In this document: positions 1-28,400 of the stretch, piece after piece
How positions within the stretch are numbered: position 1 is the first letter of the stretch
Layout of the letters: each line of letters opens with the position of its first letter
NCBI GenBank assembly: GCA_008360975.2
Contig: CM039187.1
Location: 12,789,094-12,853,093 of the forward strand
Source of the DNA: Lichenostomus cassidix
Taxonomy: Eukaryota > Chordata > Aves > Passeriformes > Meliphagidae
Direction of reading: 5' to 3'
DNA: 64,000 nt
Notes under the pieces: generated by a model
What the model was told of the DNA's origin: nothing
Database searches by the model: none
Seen by the model: only the letters and a program-made list of their open reading frames with translations
Translations under genes and position numbers: made by a program

Positions 1-8562
<8,562 letters not shown>

Positions 8563-9600
8563 CTAAATACAAATAAGAAAGAGCAAGGTTGCTTAGATCT
8601 TACCTAGTCACAACAACTCAAGAGTCACCCATGTTTCTCACTGTCTTTGTTACTGTGAAGTTCTTTTGTTGTTGCTGCCTTCCAAAAATGCTCACCCTGA
8701 GGGAGGCACCCAGAACCAAGAATTACAGCCCTAGGTCTGAAAAATCAAAGTCAGAAACCACAAAAAAGTCACTTAAGTCAACACTGTTTGAATACCTCAG
8801 AAATCTCTACAGCTGAGTTCTTATACAGGAAAGCATTCAACTACATTAACATTTTCGAGCTCCCATCTGCTCAGCCACACATCTCCTGCCAAGGCTGAAA
8901 TCCAGCCACCTATGAGTTAAAACAGCTGAGTGACACCAAGTGTTTCACGCAGCCACAAGAGGAAAACTCCTAACGTGGCTTCATCTGGAAATAGCAAATT
9001 ACTAAAGATTAACTGGCCAAGTTCAATATGGGTGTAACTGTAGCTTTACCATTACAAGCCTTGCAAAAAACAAACTTTGGAGCTTTAACTATAAGGAAGC
9101 TCAGTTTTCCATTGCCCAAGCAAGCCCTGAATCACTGTATATCCCAACAGCCCCTTCCATGTGGCTGCAGTTGAACCAGCTTGGTTCCCTCTCTGTGCAG
9201 CGCTCTGTGTTTCACTTAGAGGTTTCTCGCACACAGAGTTCAGCACAAACCTATTCTACCAAACACAGAAGAGCTGAAATTGTCCCACCTGGCCATGGCT
9301 TCCTGCTATGGTCACCTTCCATCTGAGCATTAAACACAATCCTCTGAAGACCAACCCAGAGCTCGACTCAAGTCCTTGTTTCTGCGAGGAAGAGTTAAGC
9401 TCCAGGAGAACAAAAACCACGCTAAATTTCCAAAATTCACCTTGGTGAGTTTCAGTTTTCAGGTCGTTTTGACCAAAAAGAGCCCTCTGGAAACAGTAAT
9501 CCTTTCTATTAGATAAAGAAAAACCCACACCAAAAGCCCGCCAAGGCTCTGGGTACCCAAGTACGTTCCAGGGCTTCGGAAGTGCGATTCTGCAGGTTGT
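8563..9600 (-). other. POLL: POLL intron 1 and unresolved 5' non-coding region
   Basis: The acceptor at 8563 shows that a non-coding exon lies upstream on the minus strand, presumably in the CpG-rich block after 9600. One weak donor candidate reads CAG followed by GTTTGG on the minus strand near 9645. The first exon and transcription start cannot be fixed from sequence alone. No repeats are seen in 8563-9600. Confidence 0.5.
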
Positions 9601-9890
9601 ATTTTAACTCCCCTAAACCACAACCCACGCGCCGGGCACCAAACCTGCCTTGCCAGCCTCCTCAGGCCGCGAAGGTCTCAAGGCCACCAAGCCCGGACTG
9701 GCAGCACCCACAGCCTCGGGGGCAAGAGCCACCCCCCAGACCTCGCGGCCGTGCCCGGGGCCCGAGGGAAGGCGGGAGCCGAGGGGGGCGCAGGCGGAGG
9801 GGGTCAGAGCCCCGAGCCGAGCGGGACCGGGCCGCGCCCGGCAGGGCCGCACTCGCCTCGGCCGGGCCGGAAGCGCTGCCGGGACAAGGG

Positions 9891-9902
9891 CGGAAGTTTC
9901 CG
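9891..9902. promoter_or_regulatory. Palindromic ETS-like site
   Basis: CGGAA-GT-TTCCG is a perfect inverted repeat giving a GGAA core on each strand. It abuts the X-box-like site in the POLL/DPCD promoter. Paired ETS or GABP sites are common in bidirectional CpG promoters; binding here is inferred. Confidence 0.5.
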
Positions 9903-9903
9903 C

Positions 9904-9917
9904 GTTGCCGCGGCGAC
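9904..9917 (+). promoter_or_regulatory. X-box-like RFX site upstream of DPCD
   Basis: GTTGCC-GC-GGCGAC fits the RFX X-box pattern RYYRYY, a spacer of 1-3 bases, then RRNRAC. It lies 13 bp before the DPCD start codon. RFX factors drive ciliary genes through such sites close to the transcription start, and DPCD is a ciliogenesis gene. Binding is inferred. Confidence 0.55.
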
Positions 9918-9929
9918 GGCGCGGCCGCC

Positions 9930-17014
<7,085 letters not shown>

Positions 17015-17088
17015 ACAGTGGCTGCTGAGAGGCTGAGGTGAAGGGCAGCTCTCTGGCGCAGCTTCATGGTGTTTATTTTGCCTTATCT

Positions 17089-17094
17089 AATAAA
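17089..17094 (+). terminator. DPCD poly(A) signal
   Basis: A canonical AATAAA lies 75 nt after the DPCD stop, with a TTCTGTTGTT GU-rich element just downstream. Cleavage is expected near 17105-17115. Confidence 0.85.
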
Positions 17095-18770
17095 AACGAG
17101 TTCTGTTGTTAATAGAGCCATTTGGAGGAATCTCTGTAGGCCCAGGGAGGTGGCAGGGCAGTCGACCTGTCTGCTGCCTGGCCTGCTGATTTGTGCAGAC
17201 CTTTCATAAAACCATATAATGGTTTGTGTTGGAACGGACCTTAAAGATCATTTAGTTCTAACCCCCCTGTCATGGGCAGGGACACTTTCCACTAGACCAG
17301 ACTGTTCAAAGCCCCATCCAACCTGGTCTGGAACACTTCCAGGGATGGGGATGATCCTTCTAAGAATTATGGGAAGCTGTAGCATGCAAAGGAAGCACAC
17401 CACCTCCACAAACCTCCAGCAACCCTGTCCCCATCCTTCATGAGCAACGTGACACCTTGGGAATTCCCCATCTGCCACCATTGCTGAAGGCAGTAATGTT
17501 TGGAAAACAAGAACTCCCTCCTCACACTTGTTACTTGCCTGGGATGTGCTTGGAAGCAGCTCCCTCCTGTGCAGTTATGCAGGTCCTCTGTGCAACCAGA
17601 AGGATGCTCTAGTGACTTTGGTATTTCTGTGAACAACATAGCCTATGAAACGGTAAAGAGGAAGACACGCAGCTGCTTCCTTAATGCAAACCATCCACAG
17701 TGTGACAGGGCTGTGCAGAGCACAGGAACCAATGTGCAGCTGCCTCTATTTGCATGGCATGGACAGGAAGCAGTGGCCGGGCTGCTGGCCAGCTCAGGAG
17801 CAGCAGTTGCCCACTCTTCTGTGAAGGCACAAACATGGCCCATTGCAAACCTCACTGCACAGGGACAACCCCAACAGTGCTGCTTTACCAAGTCCTCTCC
17901 AACAGCCATGCCCTTGCTTAGATTTCTGAATGTTCCATCCCAGTTCATACTTGAACAGTTACTGTCCAAAAAAGCCCTACAAACCCTACCTTCAAGTGAG
18001 CTGCTCATGGGCTCTCAGCATAGGTCCCCTGATGAGGCTGCTTTCAAACCACAGTTCCTGAGAGTCTGGGGCTCCAGCAAACATATTCCTCCAATTCACG
18101 TGCATCACAAGGGAAGAGCAGCACCTTGAGATGAAATCAACTTACTAAATTCTAACAAAGCATTATGCTGAGTGGCTCACCCTTGAAGTGCTTCCAGTTT
18201 GTGATACAAACCTCTCCTTTACCTATCCAGGTAAACTACTGGGCATGCTAATAAACTATTTACATCCATGGAAACTACTCAAACTCAGAACCAAGCAGGG
18301 TTCCCACACTTCCTTCCCCAAGGAGGGACAGACCCAGACAACAGTGTATTCAGTCAAAACACATTATCCACATCCATTCAGACAGCACAGAGCACACTGA
18401 AAGCTATAGTTGTTCAGAGACCCACATCAGGTTCAGAAGGATGACACAAAAAGGAGCAGAGCCCACTTGGATGTGCCTACAGGGTCCCAGTAAACCACAT
18501 CCAGATGTTCGCACTAGTCTGGTTTGCTGCTTCATTACGAGGGCACCAAGTGAGTCACAGATCCTACTTTTTGAATTCTTGTTTGAAAAAGTGACAGGAG
18601 ATCCAAGCTCCCAGGAACTGCCTTCAATGCAGCAGTGTCACAGGGTCTAGCCAGAGAGAGAGATCTGTTAGACAATGGAGACAGCATCTGAAAACAGGTC
18701 CAACCTCCCCCACCCTGCAGTCAACAGGTAACATCACAGACCCTTCGGAGCTTGAAACAAAACGTACAAT
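17095..18770. other. Convergent intergenic gap between DPCD and FBXW4
   Basis: This is the region between the DPCD and FBXW4 poly(A) sites. It contains a CR1 remnant at 17205-17355. The open frame of about 209 codons at 17500-18129 has no family signature or coding neighbours and is treated as chance. Confidence 0.7.
17205..17355 (-). mobile_element. CR1 LINE 3'-end remnant
   Basis: The plus strand reads ATGGTTTGTGTTGGAACGGACC and continues through CTTAAAGATCATTTAG, CATGGGCAGGGACACTTTCC, ACTAGACCAGACTG and CCCCATCCAACCTGG to ACTTCCAGGGATGGGG. This is the antisense of the 3' end of avian CR1 elements, so the element is on the minus strand. It is 5'-truncated, as nearly all CR1 copies are, and has lost most of the terminal 8-bp repeats. 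It is the best lineage marker in the window. Confidence 0.93.
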
Positions 18771-19419
18771 CTGTTTTGTTTCCTTTCAGTTTTATTTAGC
18801 AAAACACGATCTTTTCAGCCCTGCCCAGTGCACAGACTGACCTGACGGCCAGCTTGGGGAGGCACACTGAAAGCAGGGCTGGCTCTGCCTTTTAGCTCAA
18901 TTGCTGCTCTTGGCTGTGAAGGACAACACAATCAGCTGTCAGGAAAGCAAGTTAAGGAGAAAGGTGGGCCTCGCTCCAGGCACCTTTCCCTTCCACCAAA
19001 TCAGTCCACCGTCCACCCCACACACAAGCTAGTCTTGCTTCACATGCTCAGAGCTTGGCTGATCTCAACCTGACCAGCACACAGCTGATGGGGCATCCTG
19101 GCTCAACTTGCCCCTCAAATGCTGTATCCACAGGAAAAAATAAGAAGAAAAAAAAAAAAAAAGAACACAGTTAATAAAACAAACCCTGACTTGCACAAAA
19201 TAAAAAGGGTAGAGGACAATTTGCCTATTTTTTTCACCAGCAGGCAGGTGAGGCTGAGAAAGTTTGGCCATTTGTGCACTCTTCATTGTAGTTTTCTGGC
19301 AGGCGAAAAAGTCCCTTCAGAAGCCTTGTGGGCCTTTCTCACCTCTCCTGCCCTGCAATTCCCTGAGCCAAGTGTCAGCTCTGCTGAGTTGGGGTCACCA
19401 GAAGCAGCTGTGGTGCCCT
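18771..19419 (-). other. FBXW4: FBXW4 3' untranslated region
   Basis: This runs from the stop codon to the expected cleavage site near 18771-18780. The transcript contains a U-rich run (the 15-A stretch at 19148-19162 on the plus strand). No other AATAAA is seen on the minus strand before 18796. Confidence 0.75.
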
Positions 19420-22400
19420 TCACGAGGCTGTGAAGTCCAGGACGTGCAGGGCTGACGCCAGGGCAGCATACAGGTGGGTGGTACTGAAACGGAGGCAGTA
19501 CACTGGGCTGCTGGTGGGTGAAGACAGGTGAAAGCTCTGCAAGAAAAGAGGAGAATCAACGTTTCAGAGAAGAGCTCAACCCAAAGACCCTGGCCGCTGT
19601 TGCAGATCCAAAGGCTGAGATGTCTGAGCAAAGCAGGTTTTCCCTGCATATAGGTTAGGTTTGCCATGGTAGACTAGCCAAAAAGAGTGCCCAGCAGCCC
19701 CTCTTTCTTTTTCCCAGGAGGCATCAGCCAAGAGGCTACCAGAGAACAGTTGAGAAGCTCTGCTGCTGCCCAGCCTCTCACTGGTGCTCACCTGCAAGCA
19801 CCGAGTCTGCCGCTTATCCCAGAGGCGCACCACGCCGTAGTAGGAAGAGCCGCTGGCGATCATGTGGTTCTTATCACTCCTTATGCAGTACAGGGCACTG
19901 TCATGGGGCTCTTCCCACTCCTGGACACACTTCCTGCAAGGGCAACACAAACCAGGGCGGGGCTGAGCCTCCACTCCTCCATCCAGTTTGCCTGAAGGAA
20001 CTATTTCAGTGAGAGCTCAGTTCCCAGACACTGCCTTGTGTTCCTCCCAGGAGCCTTGTGTGGGCCCAAGATGCCAGTAGCAGGCTCACCTGGTGCTGGT
20101 CCGTATGTCCCAGTAGCGGATGTAGGTGTCATACCCACAGGAAAGGAGAAGGGAGGGCGTTTCATAGAACACATCCAGGACTCCAGCTCCACGGTGGAAG
20201 TCGGTCCCCAAACAGGTCAACAGCTGACCACTGCAATGAAACACAATAGGGGAAGAGTCATTCAGAGCAAAAAGCCCTTCCTGTTCAGCTGGCCAGAGCA
20301 GAGATGGTGTCACAGAAGTCTTCCAGATCTCATTTCTGTGATTTAACAGAATACAAAACCCTGTATTTTTATTCTCCCACCCCCAGCTTCTGCTACTGGT
20401 TGGGCCACTAACTGTCATGAAGGGTGATCAGCAGGAGTCCCAGCTGAAAGAGGAAGAGCCAAGGTACAGGCACAGCTGACCCCCAGCAGAATGGGATCAG
20501 TTTCCCTAGGAGAAGTGACCAGTATTCTGAATTATATGGCTCCACTTCCATAGGAGACAACTCTTAACTTAGCCAAACTCCACATAATCTGCAAGAGCCA
20601 CTTACCTTTTCAATCCCATCCCATACTCTGTCCTTCAAAATACTGCTCACTGGGGTATTTCACTGGATCTTTAACACACTGCACAGATCCACAGACAAAT
20701 CAGACTCTCCCAACCCAGTCTGCCATGGCTGCTCTCCTGAACCCCCTCCAGTCCAGTTACACTGCATTCTGCAAACACTAGATCTGGGGCTGAACGTGAT
20801 AGGTCAAGAGCAACCACCCCAAGGTTGCTCTGGAGATGACCTTCCAAAGGCTAGCTATTACTTTTCTTGACCCTTTCCTCTTTTCTAATTCCTTGTTTGC
20901 AGTGAAAGAGCAAAAGCAATATCTCCATGAAGCTCTATGCTGGGTATTTTGTGGCAGCATCACCCTGATGCTTGTTCATGTACAGAACCATTAGCTCACC
21001 AGATGGATGGGGCCTGGTGAGGTCCTACCCTGCCAGACTTCAAGAAGAAGATTGAGCCCCTTCCCTGGGTCACATGAAATTGCATCAGGTGCAGGGTACA
21101 GCCCATCCCAGTATCACTCCACCTGCTGCAGCAGCCAGTGGCATCCAGACATGAAGACTCTTGAGAATGGAATAGACAATCGGTCCAGCTGCTTGAAATG
21201 GCCACCTATTGCAAACCTCCTTTTCTTCCTTCTCCTCACACCCTCTACATCAAAAATGCTGGACACAATAAAACTTGAAGCACCTGCTTTTCAAACTCTG
21301 CTGCACGGCCACCCCTCTCCAACAGGCTCTTGGTTCTCAGGACAATGAAGCAGTCCTGAAAGCCAACAGCACGGATCCCGCAGTGGGGTCACTCCCAGCG
21401 TCTCCCTCCATTATTTTGTTACATTCTGCTTCTTGATCCAGCATCACACAGTTCTGAGGCACATCGCCAAATGCCTTAATTCTGTCTGTAATCTGGGCTA
21501 AAGCCCTCGTCGGGGGATAAAGACCACACAAAAGGAGAAATAGAGTCCTGGGAGATGTTAAAACAAGTAAACACCTTTGTGTCAGGAGAGAGAAATCGCT
21601 GATAAAGCAGATTAGTGCCTCGAGCCCTGGTGTCCCCAGATCAGAAGGCGAGCCCTGGCCGATCTTTGCAGCCAGCACGCTTCTATGATCACAGAGCTGG
21701 CGGCATGCTGGGGCCAGCCTGTTTCCCCACAGTCACTCTCCAAAGAGCAGATTATGTAGAATAACAATTTCTTTGTGGCTGTGTAATTCCCTCCGTGACC
21801 GTGGCTGTGGGCAGCTACATTGGCCCTTGATGCCAGGGCCCTAGCAACCATTTAGAGAGGCCAACCAGCCCTAGCAATGGCCCCCCCAAGCAAACCTCTC
21901 GGACAAGCTTTAACATCAAGTGCATGAATTAATCCCCCCCAACACGAATCCAGGGGTGCTGGCTTATTGGACTTTGTCTTTCTCCAGGCAAGGGATCGAG
22001 GGGATTCCAGGCTTCAGCCCTTTGCAACCTTCTCACAATACATTAACCCTTGGAAGGTTACTTGTAAACCAACCTAGCAGCAACTCTGAACCTGTCTGCG
22101 GGTTAAGAGATTGAAGCACTCATGGTTTGAGCACCGTGAGCAAGAGCCATGAGGTTTGGTTGGCACAGATGGGTCCTCAGATCCACCAAAGAATGAGACA
22201 TGGATGGGCATGAGTGCTCTGGCACTCCCCTGCCCTTCCAAGCACACAGATCCTCTCCATCTGCCATTCTGCAAAGCCAGGAGGACAAATGGGCATACAT
22301 ACAGGCCTTCCCAAGGCTTCTACAAAACCTGCTTCATCCTACAAGTTGTATGTGTGTCCCGGAGTTGTAAGACATACAACAGAGGTATGAGGAGGAGTCA

Positions 22401-25400
22401 GCTGCTCTCCCAGACAAGAATCCTTGGAGTACCTGTGAGATGCATAAGGGGCCAGACAGAGTCCTCTGCTAGCTGCGCAGGCAGGAGTGAGGAGTTACTC
22501 CCAAGAGATGAGCTACGCCAGCAAGCCCCAGGCAGCACCAGCAGATTGGACCCTGAGCACCACCCAGGTGCTTTGCTCCCTGTGCTTCTCCATGCCTTCA
22601 CACCTCACTGCAGTGGTACCTAAGCATTCAAATAGAGTCACACCAGTTTTCCTCCCTTCACTTCCCTTTTTTTTTTGTTGCCATCCCAAGCAACAAAAAT
22701 GAAAGAAAAGGCAACAAAAAGAGGGAGGGGAAAAGGATTAGCTTTTCTCTGTAGGCATAAAACAAGCACAGATACTTGCAAGTTACTGCAGCAAAATAAA
22801 CCTTGCTTTGCTGGTTTGTTAATCAGTTCAGTTCTCCTGTCCCAAGAACAAGACAGCCAAAGCAGCTCTCAGGTGGGAAGTGCAGTGCCTGGATACAGGA
22901 GGAACTCTCTGGCAATTTACAGAGGCACTGAGGTAGTTGCTACAGTGAAGCACTTACCATCTGGCACCAGGGGAAAATTTACTGTGCTGTACACTGGGCG
23001 CACAGATCAAAACACCTAAGTGTTCTGGGATGGGCAAACATAAGGTGATAAAGATGCAGAACACAATCAGTATTTCCCCTTTTTTCAGCAGATTAAGGTG
23101 TCTCTGGATCAGCTACCACCATGCCAGACTTGCTCTATGTGCCTGCAGCATATACAGCCATGCTGAGTTCATGCTGGGAAGGGAACTCTGCCACCACAAC
23201 TCTTCTGGTCTTGGGATGACAAAGTAGTGCCCAAAAATTGTCTGCTCTTTTTTATCCCAAATACTCCCTGCTCTCAAACCCCATACCTGAACAGCTTCCC
23301 CTTTCTTGGGAACAAAACCCACAGCTAATTCTTAATAACCCATAAAGGATCAAGATAACCCACGAATGGGCAACAGAAAAGCAGCAGCTACACCAGCACA
23401 TCACCAGTGGTTTCTAACAACTTAAATGGATAGAAGATACCTTCTCCATGAGGGACAGAAAGAGATGGCATAGCTATCTTGGACCTTTTTCACCAGCACC
23501 AGCCAAACACAGCAGGAAACAGCTGCCTTCTTTCATTTGTGGTCCCTTTTTCACCTAAACACCTTTCAAAACCCAGGTGGGCTGATCCTCAGTACTTCAG
23601 AGGCTCTGTCCTTGTTATGGGCTATGAAAAAAGTGTCTGTGAAGGCCAAGAGAGACCAAACATGGAAGGTCCAGACCACCTCCCTACCCTGCCATGGCCC
23701 TCCAGCAGTCGCAAGTAGAGGTTGTTTTGTTCCACGCCTTCTTCAGGCAAGCCAGACAGTTACCTGTGCAGGTGGCTGGAGCTTTGCTTGTCTTTGTACT
23801 GAACAGCCTGAGCCAGATACTGGTGGCATTCAGTCCCACTGCTGGGTGGCACCAACAGAAACAACTCTGCACCAGCAGAGCTCTGTGAGGCAGAATCACA
23901 AATGTGACAGTGCAGGTTTTCTGCAAAGAGCAGTCTAGAGCAAGGGCTCTCAGTTTCAGCATTTTAACCACAAACCACCTGGGCCAATGCAGCACCTACA
24001 AATACACAGGTAGGCCTCCAGTGTTGAGGAATCTGGTATTATTCCTGATTTCTCATACTTCCTGTTCAGCATCTAGACAGACTGAAATAATATTGGCAGT
24101 AATCCAGTAACAGCTCACAAGGAACAGAGCCAGAGCAAATCCAGAAGCTTATTTCATCCCTAGCACAGGAATGCTGTGTTAGGACTAGGCTCTGGACTCC
24201 TTGGTGATAGAACAAGATGTTTAAATGAAGTCCATATGCCTGGGAAATGTATCCAACTGATGAGTCCAAAAATGAAAGGCATTTTGTTCAGACACTATGG
24301 AGAATCCGTTGATTCATCTCAATTAATTTCCAAGTTCTACAAGACTTTTTAAAATTCATTTTAAAATAAGGTATTTGTTCAGGATTTCCACATTTCAATC
24401 TTTCCTTTGCATGCTAGAAATCTAGCCATGAGCATAGCTGTCCTGATATCTCCAGAAGACAGGCAACCTGGAAGAAAAGTGAAGGGAAGAAACAGGTTGC
24501 TTTCTTTAAGTTCTTGTTCTTCTTTTTAAAAACAGGTTCAAATTCTATTCCTTCTCAGTCACTAATATGAAGACAAAATAAGATGAGTCATGGCAGAGCC
24601 CAGATAGTTACTTTCCTGACAACCCATGGGATGTTGCTTCACAGAGTCAAAGTTATATACAGCCTCCCAAGCCACTGCAACTATTTGTGTGGCCATAAAA
24701 GCTCAGGATTTCCCTGAGATCTTTCTGATAGTCAGAGCCCAAAAGAAGCCTGCACCTTCTTCCCTGGACCCTGTCCATTTTCTGCAGGCCTTGCCCAGCT
24801 GTCTCCAAGACACAAAAACTACACTCGAAAAGTTGGGTAACAAAACAACACTTTTCTCCCTACCCTCCATTTCCAGTGACCCCAATTCACTAGAATTGAT
24901 ATTATATAACTATGCAAATTCTAGGAAACTGCTGAATTCCAAACATCTGTTGAAAAGAGAGATGTGCAAAACTGAGTACAATTTATTTGCTCTGGAAACC
25001 TCACCTGTGAACTGTGATCATCCATCAAAGAGGAGAATCCATTGCACATAAGGAGATGACTATTCACAAACCAAACAGAGCTCTAAACCAATATTTCAGC
25101 CCCAAGAACTATTTGAAACAAGACAGGTGGGAAGCATATACTTTAAAAAAAAGGTGTGAAGAGCTTTGTTCAATTCCAAACACTGGGATGTTTGAACTGA
25201 GTATCAGGGAAAGGAAAACAAATCCATTTAAAAATAATTATCCCAAGTACAGCATTTGCACAATTTCTGTCATCCAGTTTGGAGAGTGCACCAAAACCAA
25301 AGGGAAGAGCTGAGCTGCTGTCTCTTCCAGGTGCTTTGCAATAGCAGCTGAGGCACGGAGGGGATGCAGCAACTTATGCTAAGGGAAAGCCTTGATCAAA

Positions 25401-28400
25401 CAACATCTGTATTATACATAGGGAAAACCACAGATCCTTGGCAAAGTTATTCTTCTATCCTACCCCAAAGTTGCCCCTACATTTCAACCAGGCTACTAAT
25501 TCCTGCAGGGAGGTGTGGGATTGCCTTGGGGAATTTTGAGGGAGCACCTCCAAGTGAAATGGCTCAGAGATGCTGTTTCAAGTGATTTTCAGGGCAAATG
25601 CCTCTCTCTGATTCCTCAGTGCAGCTGAAGGGACTCGAGGCAGTAGGGGGGAAAGACACCAACGACGGTCTGGGATTGTGTTGTGGGGAGAGACAGAAGA
25701 GGGAGTTTTGCCTTCTTTTCTTCTGCTTTCTCTGAATTGGCCCACACACGTTTTAAATGGTCCAATAAAAAGATACAATTTCTTTACCTTTCCAGCTCTG
25801 GGACCCTGTGAGTTTTTGTTGTTCGGGTTCCCGTAAGGTTAAGTTCAGAGGATAAACTGACACACTGGGCTATGGGAAAAAGCCAGTTTCTTCAAATAAA
25901 GCCACAACGGTGCAAAAGAGACCCTGCTGGGGCTTTTATTTGGGAAAACAAACAGAAATGGCACCAAGCCCTTCTGCTTTACGAACCAATTTAACTATAA
26001 AACCAATGTTCTCCCTCTCGGGGGTGAGGAGGGGAGAGAGACAGGACATGACAATAGTCCAAAACCTTGAGGAGAAAAAAAAAAGAAGATAGGACAAAAA
26101 AGGTTGTCTATCCCCTTTTCTTTCTTGTCCATGGCTCCTTTTCTTAGCACACGTGTGTTCTTGTAAAAACGATTAGATTGCAATTTGTATAACATGGTGA
26201 CCCCCAAATTCAGACATTTAACCCCTTTTCTCTGCAAAGAATGTCAAGAATGTCTTCTCTGTCTTTCTTTCCAACGGGAGGAGTAGGGGGGAATTCTCAA
26301 ACTGTGATTTCTTGGAGGAACAGAAAAAGAGGGAGGCGAGGAAAAGAAGCAGGGAATTCTCAAAGCCTCTCGCCTTTCGCCCTACTTGTGTGGGAACAGG
26401 CGGCTGTATTGCTCCCTTTCTGGACAGAGCTCTGCAGGTCTCCTTTAGTGGGGAGACAAAAAAATGGAGAGTCCAAATCAAAACAAAGCCATCTGTTTAA
26501 ATGAGCTACCACTAGCCAGTGACAGAGGGGGTTCCTCATTCACTCCTTCCCATTCTTCTCTCTTGCCTCTGTTGATTCTCTCTCAACCCAGGGAAAAATA
26601 AAGATTACTTTTGCTTTGGCTCAGAGGGATGAAACTGATTGATGTGCTTGGAGTGTCCAGCCCCCACCCACACTCTCTGATTGTTCAGAGCCTTGTAAAG
26701 TTGTCATAAATATGCCTGAACAAGAGTTCAAAGGCTGCAGCATGCCCTGGACATGCACACATCCAAAGGGCAGGAGCTGGCGTCTTGGTCCTCTCTAGTG
26801 AGACAGGACCAAGACTGCCATGTGGAAGAAAGCAATTAGGATAAACACCTGTATGTTCCTCCTTTTACAATGATTTTACATTTAGGTTAAGATGCACCAG
26901 AACCCTCTTAACAAAAGGAAGGCAGAAGATGTTCAGCTTATGTGAGAGAGTTAAGAAACAGTGTCAAAAAAAAAAAATCCCAACCAGAAATCAGTAAAGA
27001 ACCACAAGGCCTCAACCAGTTTTGAGAACATGTGCACAGGAACACTTTGCACAGACAAAAGTGAAGCTGTCCATTACAGCCAGGAGACAGAGCTCTGAAC
27101 ACAACAAAGTCTTCTAAAAGGGACAGTCATCCAAGAGTCTGCCACTTAAGAGGCCCCTTGCACCAGCAAGCTTTCTCTAGAACTGGCTCAAGCTGGCCGT
27201 AGGCGCGGTGTTAAGATCTCAAGGTTTGGATTGGTCATTGTGATTTAAAACTGTGTTCAGCCAAGACAGAGATGCTGAGAAAGAAATGCAAGCATGAAAG
27301 GAATAGGGAGCCTCTTTTGCACAAAACCTGGAGGAGTTTCCTTGGCAAAAAAAGATGCCTGGCATATGAATCTATGGAAAAGCAGGGCAGGAAAGGGTAT
27401 TCCACATCTACAGAATGCTACTATTCTTCTGCTCCCCAAATCCTGTGAAACTGCTATCAGTGCCAGGATAATATTTGCTATTGCTTGTCTCTCCTGTTAT
27501 CAGACATACGCACCTACTTCTCTGTGACTGGATAAATCCAGTTTAAATGTTTGGGTGAAACAGACTCCTCACACTTCTTAAGAGTCAGTTACCTTTCCTT
27601 TTGATCTAGTAACTCCAGTTCTGAATCCATGTGCTCCCTTCACCCAACAGCTTCTTTTGTGATTAAACTAGAGGGTCTCAAACTTGGAGAGAATGGTCTT
27701 CTACAGAACTTATTTTAGAGCACAACATTAAGAAGTCTTGAGCCAAGCTTCTACATTAAAAGCTTTTCTTGAAAACATTCAACAATACTTATAACCAAGA
27801 ACTAGATTCTCATTTCACTCATTTATTTCCACACAATTAAAAAATTGGAGCACAACAGGACACAAAGTCAAGAAGGACTGGATTTAAACAGGAAATCATC
27901 AGAACAATCAGCTGACCAGGGTGTTCAGTGCTATATGCTGCAACTCTCAAATTACACTTGCTGTTTAAGACCAGTACAGGAAGCCCAAGTTTTAACTCAA
28001 TGAGCTCTGAAAAGCTACCAAAATGGATGCAGATCAACAAAAGCCAAAATCTGAAAAGACAGCAACTGCTTCTTGTCCCCTCCACGGCCCAGACAGATGT
28101 AGCCTAGCAGAGGACCCATGGAAACACATACTAGAGACCCAGCAGCAGCACGTTAGCAAACTTCAGCCAGCTGCTTAGGATGGTAGCACTCATGCTGGCT
28201 CTTGGAAAGAAAGAGCACAATGCAATAGCACTATAGGCAGAACACATTACTAACCTGCTCAGCAGCTCCCTGGCTATCCGAGACTCCTCCCCGACCCTCT
28301 GCTGAGGGCACCAGCCATACACCTGAATCTCCCTTCTCCACGCCCAAGCCACTCTCATGAATTCTCTACCTCCCACCTCCCCAAAACCTGCAAACATCAA

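Noticed and set aside
17500..18129. Open frame of 209 codons in the DPCD-FBXW4 gap
   Set aside because: It has no recognisable domain and no poly(A) or splice context. Its composition is like the intergenic flanks, so chance is likelier.
26196..26212. TGGTGACCCCC resembling a retroviral tRNA primer-binding site
   Set aside because: No paired LTRs, polypurine tract or gag/pol-like frames were seen. The first ten bases match by eye, but the next bases do not continue the pattern.
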